From positions 2,343,007 to 2,407,006 of the forward strand of contig NC_083647.1 of the NCBI RefSeq assembly GCF_963576545.1: 64,000 nt of DNA. The letters are read 5' to 3'. Below, in pieces: positions 13,701 through 21,956 of this stretch (its first letter is position 1; every line of letters begins with the position of its first letter). Both the position numbers and the translations under genes were made by a program. The notes beneath the pieces were generated by a model. That model was not told the DNA's origin, searched no databases, and saw only the letters and a list, made by a program, of their open reading frames with translations. This stretch comes from Limanda limanda. Taxonomy: Eukaryota > Chordata > Actinopteri > Pleuronectiformes > Pleuronectidae.

Positions 13701-15300
13701 TTATTGTATTATTCAACCTTTGGAATAAGTAATAATTAAAGTAATATTAAAAAATGCATGGAACAGATGATAAGCTACTGCAAACACAACCAAGCAACAT
13801 CAGTGATATTTTGATAACCTGCCGAATATCCTGAGTTAAGATTGAGGCAACGTGACACTGCTTCGTGCCCCAACACAGATTGTTGAGTGCGGGGCCAGGT
13901 CAAAGTTCAGGTCTGTTTTTTAGTCCCAGTCCTTCCATGCTCTGCGCTGGTCTCTACACCCAATTTGGCACCCCATCAATTATCTATACTGATGATTCTT
14001 TAAGGGTCATAGGGGGATTGGAGTCAATCCCAGCAGACATGGGGTGAGAGGCGAGATACATCCTGGACAGGCAGCCAGTGCATCGCAGCCCCATGTTGCA
14101 GCAAAATACATTTCAGTGGGGAACACTTATTCATGATTTAACTATTTATCTATCACAAATGGGAAAACAGTTTTGCTTGGCTCTGGCGTAATTTGGATGT
14201 TCATTGGATTAGCCAAGCTGCATGATCAAATGAAGCAGGGAACACATGCGAAGCCCCCCAGCTGGGGTAACAGGCAAGATACATTTGTTCAAGACAAATA
14301 CCTTTACCACAACCATGTTTTTTGGACTCCGTGCTAAAAGGTGGAGGCTAGGGTGGTGGAAGCAAGTTTTCGGCAGCAGAGCATGAGTGACAGTGTAGCT
14401 GGGTAGGGATCATTGAGGAGGAGGTCATATTTAAATGACGAGCACCCATAATCAGTCACTGACAGCTGAGCACATAACTCCATGTCCTGCATGAACTAAC
14501 GCGATGCTTCATATATCATTCAGCTGATTGTGTGTGGAGAGCCCTAACTCACACAATTGCTGAATGGCTTGTGATTTTATACATGTCAATTGGAGTTTTG
14601 CTGCACTATGCCTATACTTACAGTGAAAAAATAGTGAGTGTTTCTGTACATTGAGTGTATGCAGAGTGTTGACTTTTAGTGTTGATATGTGCATTTTTCT
14701 TTGTATTTCACTGAAACATTCTGTTCCTCAGTTCCAGTGACCATGGACCCTAACACAGGCTCGGTGTGTTTAAGTGTATCTCCTGACCTTTCCAGTGTGT
14801 TTGTGTGTGAGGAGCAGCCTCTTCCAGACAATCCAGAGAGATTTGTGGGCCCAAAGAGCATCCTGGGCTCAGAAGTCTTCAGCTCAGGGAGGCACAACTG
14901 GGAGGTGGAGGTGGGAGATAACAGCCACTGGGCACTGGGCTTGGCCAGAGACACAGTCCAAAGAAAAGTCTGGTCCAACTCTGATCTAAACCCCAGTCCT
15001 ATCTTCGACTCAGACCCAGACCCAGGTCGCGGCCTGTGGACTGTGTCCCTCTCCTCTGGGGAGTACTTGGCCTCCCCCGGCCCCAGCACCCCACTCAAGC
15101 TGAGAAGAAGGCCACGCAGAATCAGGGTTCAGCTTGACTGGGAGAGAGGGTCTCTCACTTTCTCTGATGCCAACGACAACACCCTGATCTATCGTTTTAA
15201 AAAGCAGTGGAGTGGAAATCTGAAACCCTACTTTTCCACTACATGTTCTAACAATCCACTGAAAATCACAGCAGGGAGGATGAATGTTACCTTAGAATAG
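1260..15300 (+). CDS. TRIM-family E3 ubiquitin ligase (RING, B-box 2, coiled coil, B30.2), six exons
   Basis: The coding sequence joins 1260-1799, 8613-8708, 9628-9858, 10595-10617, 11690-11808 and 14732-15300: 1578 bases, 525 residues plus stop. All junctions use GT/AG and keep frame. Exon lengths 540, 96, 231, 23, 119 and 569 match the canonical teleost TRIM plan, with the signature 96- and 23-base exons. The protein has a C3HC4 RING (Cys48, 51, 61, His63, Cys66, 69, 82, 85), a B-box 2 (Cys137, His140, Cys148, Cys156, Cys159, His164, His167), a coiled coil about 175-295 and a PRY-SPRY domain about 338-525. Proteins of this family transfer ubiquitin through the RING and select targets through B30.2, often in antiviral or inflammatory signalling. 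It resembles NF7/TRIM39-type fish genes, but I cannot name an orthologue. It is the only host gene in the window that I can support strongly. Confidence 0.9.
1965..3482. mobile_element. Non-autonomous hAT element in TRIM intron 1
   Basis: The element has inverted ends (CAGGGCCGGC at the left; CAGGGGCGGCTCCTGGCA read inward from the right) and is flanked by an exact 8-bp duplication ATACCAAC (1957-1964 and 3483-3490), the hAT signature. It has no transposase frame. Inside are a stretch resembling the ends of the CAGTGTTGG hAT family (from about 2421), a hairpin (2736-2786), and a block near 3099-3215 that recurs in the hAT element at 62580-63814. It looks like a mosaic of several hAT families. 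Confidence 0.88.
2736..2786. repeat. 51-bp near-perfect palindrome
   Basis: Two 24-base arms (2736-2759 and 2763-2786) pair with one mismatch around a 3-base spacer. The arms begin with ATCCGGTA. It sits inside the hAT element in sequence resembling a ZBED5/FAM200-type element, and is probably a subterminal hairpin of that family. Confidence 0.8.
3491..3792. other. TRIM intron 1 sequence between two hAT insertions
   Basis: About 300 bases of single-copy-looking intron. Nothing further is recognised in it. Confidence 0.5.
3801..7643 (-). mobile_element. hAT element with ZMYM1-like transposase
   Basis: Termini share CAGGGCCGGGTCTAG in inverted orientation, and the element is bounded by an exact 8-bp duplication GTATGGCG (3793-3800 and 7644-7651). 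At 3843 bp and with a transposase frame nearly spanning its middle, it is a near-complete autonomous copy. The transposase reads on the minus strand, opposite to the TRIM gene that hosts it. Perfect target duplications and only two frame breaks point to a fairly recent insertion. Confidence 0.92.
4388..6808 (-). pseudogene. ZMYM1-like hAT transposase, two frameshifts
   Basis: The main frame (6808 down to 4892) covers 638 codons. It has a Ser/Ala/Pro-rich leader (about 38-100), a TTF-type zinc finger (CFCFPC near residue 155), then the RNase H-like fold with KSDGSRD and CYDGASVMSG, as in ZMYM1/DUF4371-type hAT transposases. The start may instead be Met16 (6763). The frame is lost in an 8-C run near 4899, and the hAT C-terminal dimerisation region continues in another frame (4862-4535, CESSFSTL), then shifts once more to end at 4388 (DMDEFVREFAKG). 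Each break is a single-base change in count, so the copy was functional not long ago but cannot now make a full protein. Confidence 0.85.
7652..8290. other. TRIM intron 1, distal part
   Basis: No gene or known repeat is recognised. Confidence 0.4.
8295..8375 (+). repeat. L2-type LINE 3' fragment
   Basis: The stretch reading GAGTTTTCTCCGGATACTCC, then CCTCCTCCCACAGCCCAAAGA, matches the widespread 3' region of fish L2-like LINEs. It is a short, old fragment within TRIM intron 1. It is called from memory of the family. Confidence 0.5.
8613..8708 (+). CDS. TRIM gene exon 2: start of coiled coil
   Basis: This 96-base exon is flanked by CTGTCTGTAG and GTACTG and encodes 32 residues beginning RELRSAIRSL, a heptad-like coiled-coil segment. 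Phase 0 at both ends and the length of exactly 96 are hallmarks of TRIM exon 2. Confidence 0.9.
9360..9565. repeat. Dispersed teleost repeat (TTTATTTGTATAGCGC type)
   Basis: It begins TTTTATTTGTATAGCGC, continues with CTCAAGGCACTTTACA and ends near CCATCTGCCTCGACTGG, a very common fish repeat. A related piece is at 59818-59900, so the family occurs twice in this window. It lies in TRIM intron 2. Confidence 0.55.
9628..9858 (+). CDS. TRIM gene exon 3: coiled coil
   Basis: A 231-base, phase 0 exon with acceptor TTGCCAG and donor GTAATT. Its 77 residues are rich in Glu, Lys and Leu with heptad spacing and end in DNILFLK, a position typical for the end of TRIM exon 3. The coiled coil drives the antiparallel dimer in TRIM proteins. 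Confidence 0.9.
9859..10594. other. TRIM intron 3
   Basis: Intron sequence with no repeat or gene that I recognise. Confidence 0.5.
10595..10617 (+). CDS. TRIM gene exon 4: 23-base microexon
   Basis: The microexon follows TTTTGTCCCCACAG and is followed by GTAAGC. It encodes NYKKSSE plus two bases of the next codon. A 23-base exon at this place is conserved across TRIM genes. Confidence 0.88.
10618..11689. other. TRIM intron 4
   Basis: Contains a decoy acceptor at 11046 and a (CA) run near 11617-11633. Nothing else is recognised. Confidence 0.45.
11690..11808 (+). CDS. TRIM gene exon 5: linker to B30.2
   Basis: A 119-base exon entered in phase 2 after TTTGTCCCAG and left in phase 1 at GTGAGC. 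It encodes a linker containing ALLDVAKHQG and VWDKMLKIIQY, the conserved helix between coiled coil and B30.2 in TRIM proteins. Confidence 0.88.
12894..12972 (+). repeat. Possible decayed hAT end
   Basis: The string CCAGGGGGTTGACTGGCC resembles the CAGGGGCGGACTGGCC terminus common in fish hAT elements. No partner end or target duplication was found, so this is a weak call. Confidence 0.3.
13960..14095 (+). repeat. L2-like LINE 3' fragment
   Basis: Sequence around GGGGATTGGAGTCAATCCC, then GAGAGGCGAGATACATCC and GGACAGGCAGCCAGTGCA, matches the conserved 3' UTR of fish L2 elements. It is an old fragment in TRIM intron 5. Confidence 0.6.
14732..15300 (+). CDS. TRIM gene exon 6: PRY-SPRY (B30.2) domain and stop
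   Basis: The terminal exon follows CTGTTCCTCAG and encodes 189 residues ending at TAG. It starts with the PRY motif (VTMDPNT), then NWEVEVGDNSHWALGLA and a SPRY core ending with LKPYFST. No frame break is seen, so the target-binding domain appears intact. Confidence 0.92.
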
Positions 15301-15795
15301 TGTCAAAAGCCCTTTTCAGAAATGTCCTGTGGAGGATCTTCAGAGAAATGAGTCCGGACTTCCTCAGCAGTTTGCCTTTTTAACAATTGCTGCTTCAAGA
15401 CCAAAACATTAGTAACGTACTGTAACTCTAGATTCTAGGAGTATAGGCTTCACCCTTTAAGGTTATCGCTAGTGGGTTTATCCCTCGCGCACATGCGCAG
15501 CACTGAAAACTTTAGTTCACACCTACCCACTGTGGGCCCCACCTTGGACTCACCTAGCATAAATTGGAGTGAGACCGGGGTGTGGCCCACAGTGGGTAGG
15601 TGTGAACTAAAGTTTTCAGTGCTATTGTGTATGTATCACAGCCTACTATATATAATTCCTCTGTCCCATAAAGTTCCATTGATGTCCAAGAACTTTTAAA
15701 CATGACAGTGAGCTTCACTGTTGCAGTTGTTGACATGTTCCTTCATTACTATAACTGTACATTTATTACAACCTGGAAATAACTTATTAAAAGAT
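15301..15795 (+). other. Probable 3' UTR of the TRIM gene, with a fold-back insert
   Basis: No AATAAA follows the stop closely; the best candidate is an ATTAAA near 15786. If that site is used, the 3' UTR would include the 40-bp inverted repeat at 15499-15623, which would form a long hairpin in the mRNA. Confidence 0.35.
15437..15623. repeat. Fold-back repeat with perfect 40-bp arms
   Basis: Arms 15499-15538 and 15584-15623 are exact reverse complements of 40 bases around a 45-base loop. The flank to the left (about 15454-15498, including TTATCGCTAGTG) is shared with a second copy at 19633-19745, which lacks the right arm. This is a dispersed repeat, possibly a short fold-back transposon; I do not recognise the family. 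Confidence 0.75.
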
Positions 15796-16920
15796 GTGGT
15801 GGCGGGTCAACTCTGCATTGTCGTTAAGTTTAATTCAGCGTCTGCATACATTTCTTCTCTTCACAGTGACCATGAGACTTTAAAGTGATAATATGCAGTC
15901 AGGTCAAGCACTAATCAACTTTGTCCTAAGGGTCAAATCAAATATTCTTGGGGGCTGTAGTTTCTCCATCCTCAATTGAAACCAAACACACCTCTTGGTA
16001 GTCCACCATACAATACCAACCAAGCCTCTTCAGATACCTCAACTTCGAAAGCAACCACACGATTCTGGGAAAAGGAGGGGAGAAAAATCTAATCATCCAT
16101 CATTGTGTCGAAGTGAATATTTGTACCAGATTTGAAGAAATTCCCTCTCGGCATTGTTGAGAGCCTGTTCACGAGAACAGTAACATACAGGGAGGAACAA
16201 ACGGACAACCAAAAAACAAAATGCCTCTCCAACTGGCTGTCACCTGCATGGAGGCATATTTACAGCCCTAACAAACAAGGAAAAATTGTATAGAAAGGCT
16301 CTCTGGCAGTGATGCCAATTGCTTACAACATCTGCTGCTGTCTGTCTGCCTGATCTCTTCTTGAAGTGCCAAAGTAACATGACACACACACAACCTCTGC
16401 TGAGTATTTGGCTAACACATATGACCTTTAAAAACCACTCCACACACACACACAGGAGTGTATGACTTCAGATGATCATTATGAGGATATCATTGACTTG
16501 CATTCATTTCTTGGTGACTTACTCTAACCTTTACTACAACTTTCCCAAAGTTAAAATGTGCTAACGCCAAGCATAAAACAAGCTGCATGATGTCAAGAAC
16601 TGGTATTAACTGAAGAAAAATAAGTCATGTGTAGTAATATAGGAAATTGTGGATGTGATACATTGAAATACATCAAGATGCATTGTTGTTTCCTTTGTTG
16701 TTGATGCTCTTGTGATAAACCTAGTGAATACCAAAGAAGACAATTGTCTCTGTGTGGGTGTATATCAAATGATTGGAGCCTACACATTACTTACAATATG
16801 CATGGAGCAGAGCAAGTCCATTCTGAGCTTTATTTTGGAGACAGCCAGTCGGAGAGCTTCCTACATGTTTAGCCGCGATCTGTATTTATTTTTTATGTAT
16901 GTCAGATCTGAGAAAGGCTT
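15796..16920. other. Intergenic, nothing recognised
   Basis: No open frame of note and no repeat that I recognise, apart from short CA runs near 16384 and 16441. Confidence 0.4.
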
Positions 16921-16926
16921 TTCTCA

Positions 16927-17350
16927 CAAGTAAGTAGAGCCAGAGGGTATCAGTATTGCGGCCTTGGATAGCTGTGGGTATTCCCTCTCGACCGAAATCC
17001 AAAACTCCGCCAGCGACTTGGTGTTAAAGGCTGCCTGTAAGGTTTGGTCACTTAACATTTCAACCAATGTCATCTGACATCCGACCTCCAGGTCGGATGT
17101 CAGATGATATGCCCTCGTGACTGTGAATGGTGATCTTATCCAGTCATATTTCTCTGGAGCAGTTTCCACAGAAAATAAGTGTTCCAGGAGGGACTGAAGG
17201 TGCGTTGGGATACTTTTTCACTGTTTGGACACTCAGTGCAATTTCCTCCAGCTCAGACAACATATCAAGCCTAGCCACTTTCACTTGGCTGACCAGAGCT
17301 CGAGTTTCTTCTTGAATGTGCAGATTTCATCTTTCATTTTTTTCACCTTG
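16927..17350 (-). pseudogene. hAT transposase fragment, ZBED5/FAM200-like
   Basis: The minus-strand frame includes SLAEFWISVEREYPQLSKAA followed by a decayed FGSTYL motif. This is the C-terminal dimerisation region of ZBED5/FAM200-type hAT transposases, where the pattern FW..(L)...YP.L...A is conserved. Upstream codons (to about 17350) continue the match, with stops. No transposon ends were found. It contains a 38-bp palindrome (17070-17107). Confidence 0.65.
17070..17107. repeat. 38-bp perfect palindrome inside a transposase fragment
   Basis: The arms TCATCTGACATCCGACCT and their exact complement flank a 2-base centre. It falls inside the decayed hAT reading frame, so one arm may be a templated copy of the other made during repair. 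Confidence 0.8.
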
Positions 17351-17475
17351 CAGTGCCAGTCCCCCTCCCCACTCCCAATGTACACATCCAGAAATATACC
17401 ATTGGCATTACAGATATCCTGCAGTATTACAGAAGGGGTGAAGCTTTTTGTTTATTTAGCATCTCTTCTGTAATA

Positions 17476-17700
17476 AAAATAACAATGGCTTATATTTGTA
17501 AAGCGCCTTTCAGGGGACCCAAGGACGCATAAATACAAACACAGAACAGGAGGGAATTTAGCAGCATGGTGGAGCATCAACAGAGGCAAAAGGCCTTATT
17601 GAATAGGAGGTGCTTGAGGATTTTTTGAAAAAGTCCAGTGATTCAGCGTTGCGTAGTTCAGCAGGAACGGGGTTCCAGAGCAAGGCCAGCCCCCAACTCC
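17476..17700. repeat. Dispersed fish repeat (TTTGTAAAGCGCCTTTC type)
   Basis: It begins TATATTTGTAAAGCGCCTTTC and contains GGGGTTCCAGAGCAAGG, both common in fish interspersed repeats that derive from LINE 3' ends. Confidence 0.45.
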
Positions 17701-19632
17701 ATTTCCTCCACTATGTAATGCACAATCCTGCACATCGTGGACCTTGCCGTCATGCAGTAACAGGCTCCACACACCAGCAAGTAGAGCGTGAACAGCACCT
17801 CAACTTCATTGCTCCAGCCATGTGCTTTTTGTCAGGGCAGCATCTGGATGAGCATGCTGATGCTACATTTTCCACTGTGATGTGACCTGTTGTGTTAATG
17901 TGCATACTTATACCTGAGAATCCTTAATATTATTTAATTTGATGCAGTATAAGAGCACAACTATCTTTCCAGGTTGAGTTGAAAAGATACTGTAGCCTAC
18001 ATGATGATTGTTTCATATTCATGAAATATACTGTTCTTTTGAAAACTATCCTGGCTAATAACAATTGATGAGGCACTTATAGCATTAATATATAGGATTG
18101 TTTGTGTGTCTAACTCTACAAGACCTGTCACATTTGTAATCGTCTTGATGTTTGACTACCAAGAAGAAAAATGTATGTGGATTATAGCTGATATGCTAAT
18201 ATATGTCAATATTGTTAAACTATCAATCATCCTAATAGCCCAGAACTAACTGCTAAGCTCAGCAAACCAGTTGTAAACCTGTTCATGTGCAATTAAGTGT
18301 TTACCATACATATAGTATTGTGTGTCAATTCCATATGAATAAGTGTCAAGTTCCCAGGTTTGTCTTCAACTCTTGCCCAACTTGCAATGGCCTGTTACTT
18401 GAACCCCAAAGGATGCATGGGACAACCATTTTCAACACAGCTGAATCTTTATTTTTCCTTATTTGTTAGTTGTTTGCTGGTTGGTTCATCAGGTTGAAAA
18501 CCTTCAAAACACAAAAAGAACAAGAAGTTATACAAATATGCAAATATTTTAAACAACTTTAAACGGAAAAAAGTAAATTTGTTTTTTACAGTGTACATAA
18601 ATGAATGAATGTAAACAGTATTCAAATATATAAATTGAACAAACAACTAAGTACATTTAAACAAAAAGCCAAACTTATATGCATGCTGCCTGTATGCTGT
18701 GTGCTGCTTGATTATTATTTTACCATTCGTCAAACAAGGCATCCTAACTTTAATGACGATAGCAGCACTTCCAATATTGCATATTCATCAAAATAAAAGT
18801 CTTGTTACAGTACCAGTGGCTTCTTTGGTTGTACCATGAGCTGAATCCTCTCTCCTGCCTCTCCCTCTCTCTCCTGAGACGTTTGCTGAGAGTTCCTTTC
18901 CATTGGCAGGTGTTCCAACTCAAATTTTAATTAGCAGCCTGCACTGGCCTGCTGGTGGTGCATTATGGGACTTGAAGTTTTTTAGGCAAAGTTCATATTT
19001 TTACCTCAACAATAAGGATTAAATATTACACACAACTTTGAATAACCCAACACATTTAACCAGCTCTAGGAACTGCAGCTGATGAATAGTAAATCAAAAT
19101 ACTTGATGTTATATGTTGAACATATTGTAGAAGGAAAATATATTAGCACAAATATTATAAAAACACAACTGGCCTAGCCAGTGAATAACTGATCAGGTGA
19201 AGCCTCTGGGTCATCCCTTGTGTCCGAATTTTCCCTGATGTGTAGACGTCTGATAGCTGTGAGATCCAGTGTAGCTTCTAGTCCTATTTGAAGTGTGGCT
19301 CACAGGTTGGTGAGCTCCTGGCTGTGGAAGGATGGTTTCACGTCAACTGTCCCACTTCAATCAGCTGCAAACAGTATTATATTGAATATTAAGGGAATTC
19401 ACAGGAATAAACTGAACATTTTGGGCTAATTTATACTTATTGTATTTGCCTTGTCATATACAGACATAAATATAAACATTTTGTTTTGTCATAAGCAGAC
19501 ATACATGCATGCAAACATTTCTAATACAAATTTGAAAAATTATATTTTTGACTTAATCCATTTGTGAGTAGAACTTAAATAGGTTCTTTCATTGAATAAA
19601 ATAAATGTATTCCCTATGATTCTATATGTATA
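17701..19632. other. Intergenic, nothing recognised
   Basis: AT-rich sequence without a gene or known repeat that I can support. Confidence 0.4.
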
Positions 19633-19745
19633 GACGCAGCCCTTTAAGGCTATCGCTAGTGATATATCCCTTATGTGATTGTTCAGCTCTGAAAGAACTT
19701 TAGTCAACGCCCGTCTCCCATCTAGTACAAATTGGACTGTCAATC
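19633..19745. repeat. Second copy of the 15437 fold-back repeat family, one arm only
   Basis: It shares CCTTTAAGG, CTATCGCTAGTG and GAACTTTAGTC with 15454-15520 in the same order and orientation. The inverted arm seen at 15584-15623 is absent, and the sequence is more diverged. Confidence 0.6.
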
Positions 19746-19825
19746 TGTTCACATTAAACAGCTTTTCTTATTTATTTTAATTTAAGGAGCCAGTGAGGCT
19801 CAAAGCCTGAAGGGCTGTGTCTAAA

Positions 19826-19868
19826 ATTCAACACAAGTTAATAAACATTTTATTAACTTGTGTTGAAT
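19826..19868. repeat. 43-bp perfect hairpin
   Basis: Two 20-base arms (19826-19845 and 19849-19868) are exact complements around the spacer CAT. The arms begin ATTCAACACAAGTTAATAAA. It has no gene next to it; the function is unknown. Confidence 0.85.
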
Positions 19869-19983
19869 TGAATGACAAGTAGTTCTGACAAGTGTGGCAT
19901 GTGAAAAGTTGTCCACAGTAAACATGTTCCTAACTACAAACATTTACAAATCAAAGGTTCCTATCAAATTCACACTTGCATAC

Positions 19984-20430
19984 ATGGGTCATTTTTGACC
20001 CATGTGTGTAAACTTGATGTAGTAATACAAAAACCATTTTAGTTAAAAAATGAAGACAGAGAAAATGAAAATAATGATTTGTGGTAATCAAAAACAAGAT
20101 ATTTTAATTAATACTTTGTTATATTAAATGATTAAATGAATAGATTTTAAAAGATATAGCAAAGAAGCACAGCCATGCATGAAATAACATGTGAAATGAA
20201 TACGGGTCATTTTTGACCCATGTTGTGCCTTACAGGGGTAGTGATACAAAAATGATTTTTATTAAAAAAGTAAATAAGGACAAATAAAAATAAGAATTTG
20301 TAATGATCAAAAACAAGTTAATTGAGGAATTCCTGGAATTCTGAATGATGAAATACATTTATTGCAAAGATATTTATAATTAAAACTCCATCGGGTCACT
20401 TTTGACCCATGTTGTGTATCAAAGGGTTAA
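19984..20430. mobile_element. piggyBac-like tandem repeat with GGGTCA...TGACCC modules
   Basis: Three palindromic modules (GGGTCA, five bases, TGACCC) start near 19985, 20205 and 20395. The stretches between them (about 220 and 190 bases) align with each other, for example ATCAAAAACAAG in both, so the unit is tandemly repeated. The right end reads ATCAAAGGG followed by TTAA (20427-20430), the terminus and target site of piggyBac elements. No matching left CCC end was found. Confidence 0.6.
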
Positions 20431-21079
20431 ACCTAAGTGCTCAACATCATGACTGTACACAGTGTTTCGTCTGAATCAAAAAAGTAGTTAGCATAATGGG
20501 TCTAAGTCTACATTTTATCATGTGTGTTATTGTGTGTCAATTTAAACAACAACACTTTAACTTTTGTCTTGGTCGACCAACAAACTCCTGTTCTGACTTG
20601 ATCAGTTGTGTCTTTTAACTGTCACTGCAGGATCACTGCATGAAAAGAAGCGTTTGTGTCAATCTGTGTCGCAGAGAAGTGTTGGCACATCCTCTGGTTA
20701 ACGACTTTCACACGTATCTGCAGGCAGCAAAGGAAACGCTAAAGTTTCCTGCAGTTGTCAAGCCTCAGAGCTGTTGTGAGGTGACCCCCCCTGCTCCAAC
20801 GCCAGGACGCTTTCACATGCAAATTACACTGAGCAACAGTGCTCTGAGCTTCACAAATGCAAATCAGTTTCCCTGAGTGAAGATAACACCTTTTAGTAAG
20901 AGGCACCAAACAAACTATCTGGCTGAGTAAACCAGGCTTAAAATAAATATTAAACCTGAATTTTAAATTGTTCTTAAGTAAGTAAGTGTGCTATAATGAA
21001 TTATATTGTATACCACGAACAAAGGTCAATGCAGTCAAAAGAAATGAAACAATGCACTTTATTTCAAAATTTTATTGTT

Positions 21080-21838
21080 ATCTAAAACACAATCCTAAAT
21101 CTCAACAACTGTACAGAGTGGCATGATTACATTCACTTTTTCAATTGTGCTGGTTAAATGCACAGAGGAAGTGTTCACCACACATCTACCAGCAATCCGC
21201 TCAACAGGAAGAAATTATGCTGGGTATGATGTGTCTGTGCTCTGTAAGCTCCAAACTTCTCCCGGCTTTCCATAAAAATATCTGTCCGGGTGGGGATGAA
21301 GCCAGGACACTTGGGCAATAACATGTTTGATTGCTGTACAGTTTCTCATGACATTCAGAACTATGAACTGCTTTATAATACCTGGTCGCTGTTCGGTAAG
21401 AGGGTCAAGGATGGGTTCCTCAAAACTATTAGTGTTTGCACACCACTTAGCATAAACATATGCTGACCTTTCTGACCTTGTTCCATCTATGGAATATGTG
21501 ACATTCAAATGTGTGACCCTTTTACATGTCATTGCAAAACAGTTAACATCAGTGATGCAGTTTTCAGGATACATCTGATGATACATTGATAACATTGCAT
21601 TCCTGTCACGCTCATCCAAAACAATATGTTGAAATGGAGAGAGTGGCACCACTGTACAGTTTTCTAAGAGAAGTCTTTCTGCTGACACCAAAACACTGTG
21701 CTTCACATAAAGCATATCAGTTGTGTCATCGCGTGTCAAAGTTCCAACTCTTTGTCCTCCCAAAATACTAGCAATCTCAGCCCCATATTTACACATCCAT
21801 GGCATACTAAGCTGTTGACTCTGCTGAAATTGCCTCAT
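21080..21838 (-). pseudogene. Transposon-type protein remnant in CACTA copy 1
   Basis: A 207-codon frame (21838-21215) ends at an internal TAA; in-frame sequence continues (FLPVERIAGRC) to a natural stop near 21105. Near its end it has HPHPDRYFYGKPGEVW, like the C-terminal region of large uncharacterised transposon-encoded proteins of fish and invertebrates. No catalytic residues are visible. Copy 2 keeps only the last part (44139-43936) after a deletion of about 470 bases. The match is from memory and the family name is uncertain. Confidence 0.5.
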
Positions 21839-21956
21839 AATTTGAACTTCAATTGTCTAATTGTTGTTATTAAACTTTCTCAGTATTCCATTAAAACAGT
21901 CAACACCTTTATCCAAAGCGACTTACAATAAGTGCATTCAACTATAAGGTTACGAA

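Larger units (their letters stand above)
11809..14731. other. TRIM intron 5
   Basis: A 2.9-kb intron. Apart from the hAT-like scrap near 12894 and the L2 fragment near 13960 listed separately, I see no gene. Confidence 0.45.
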
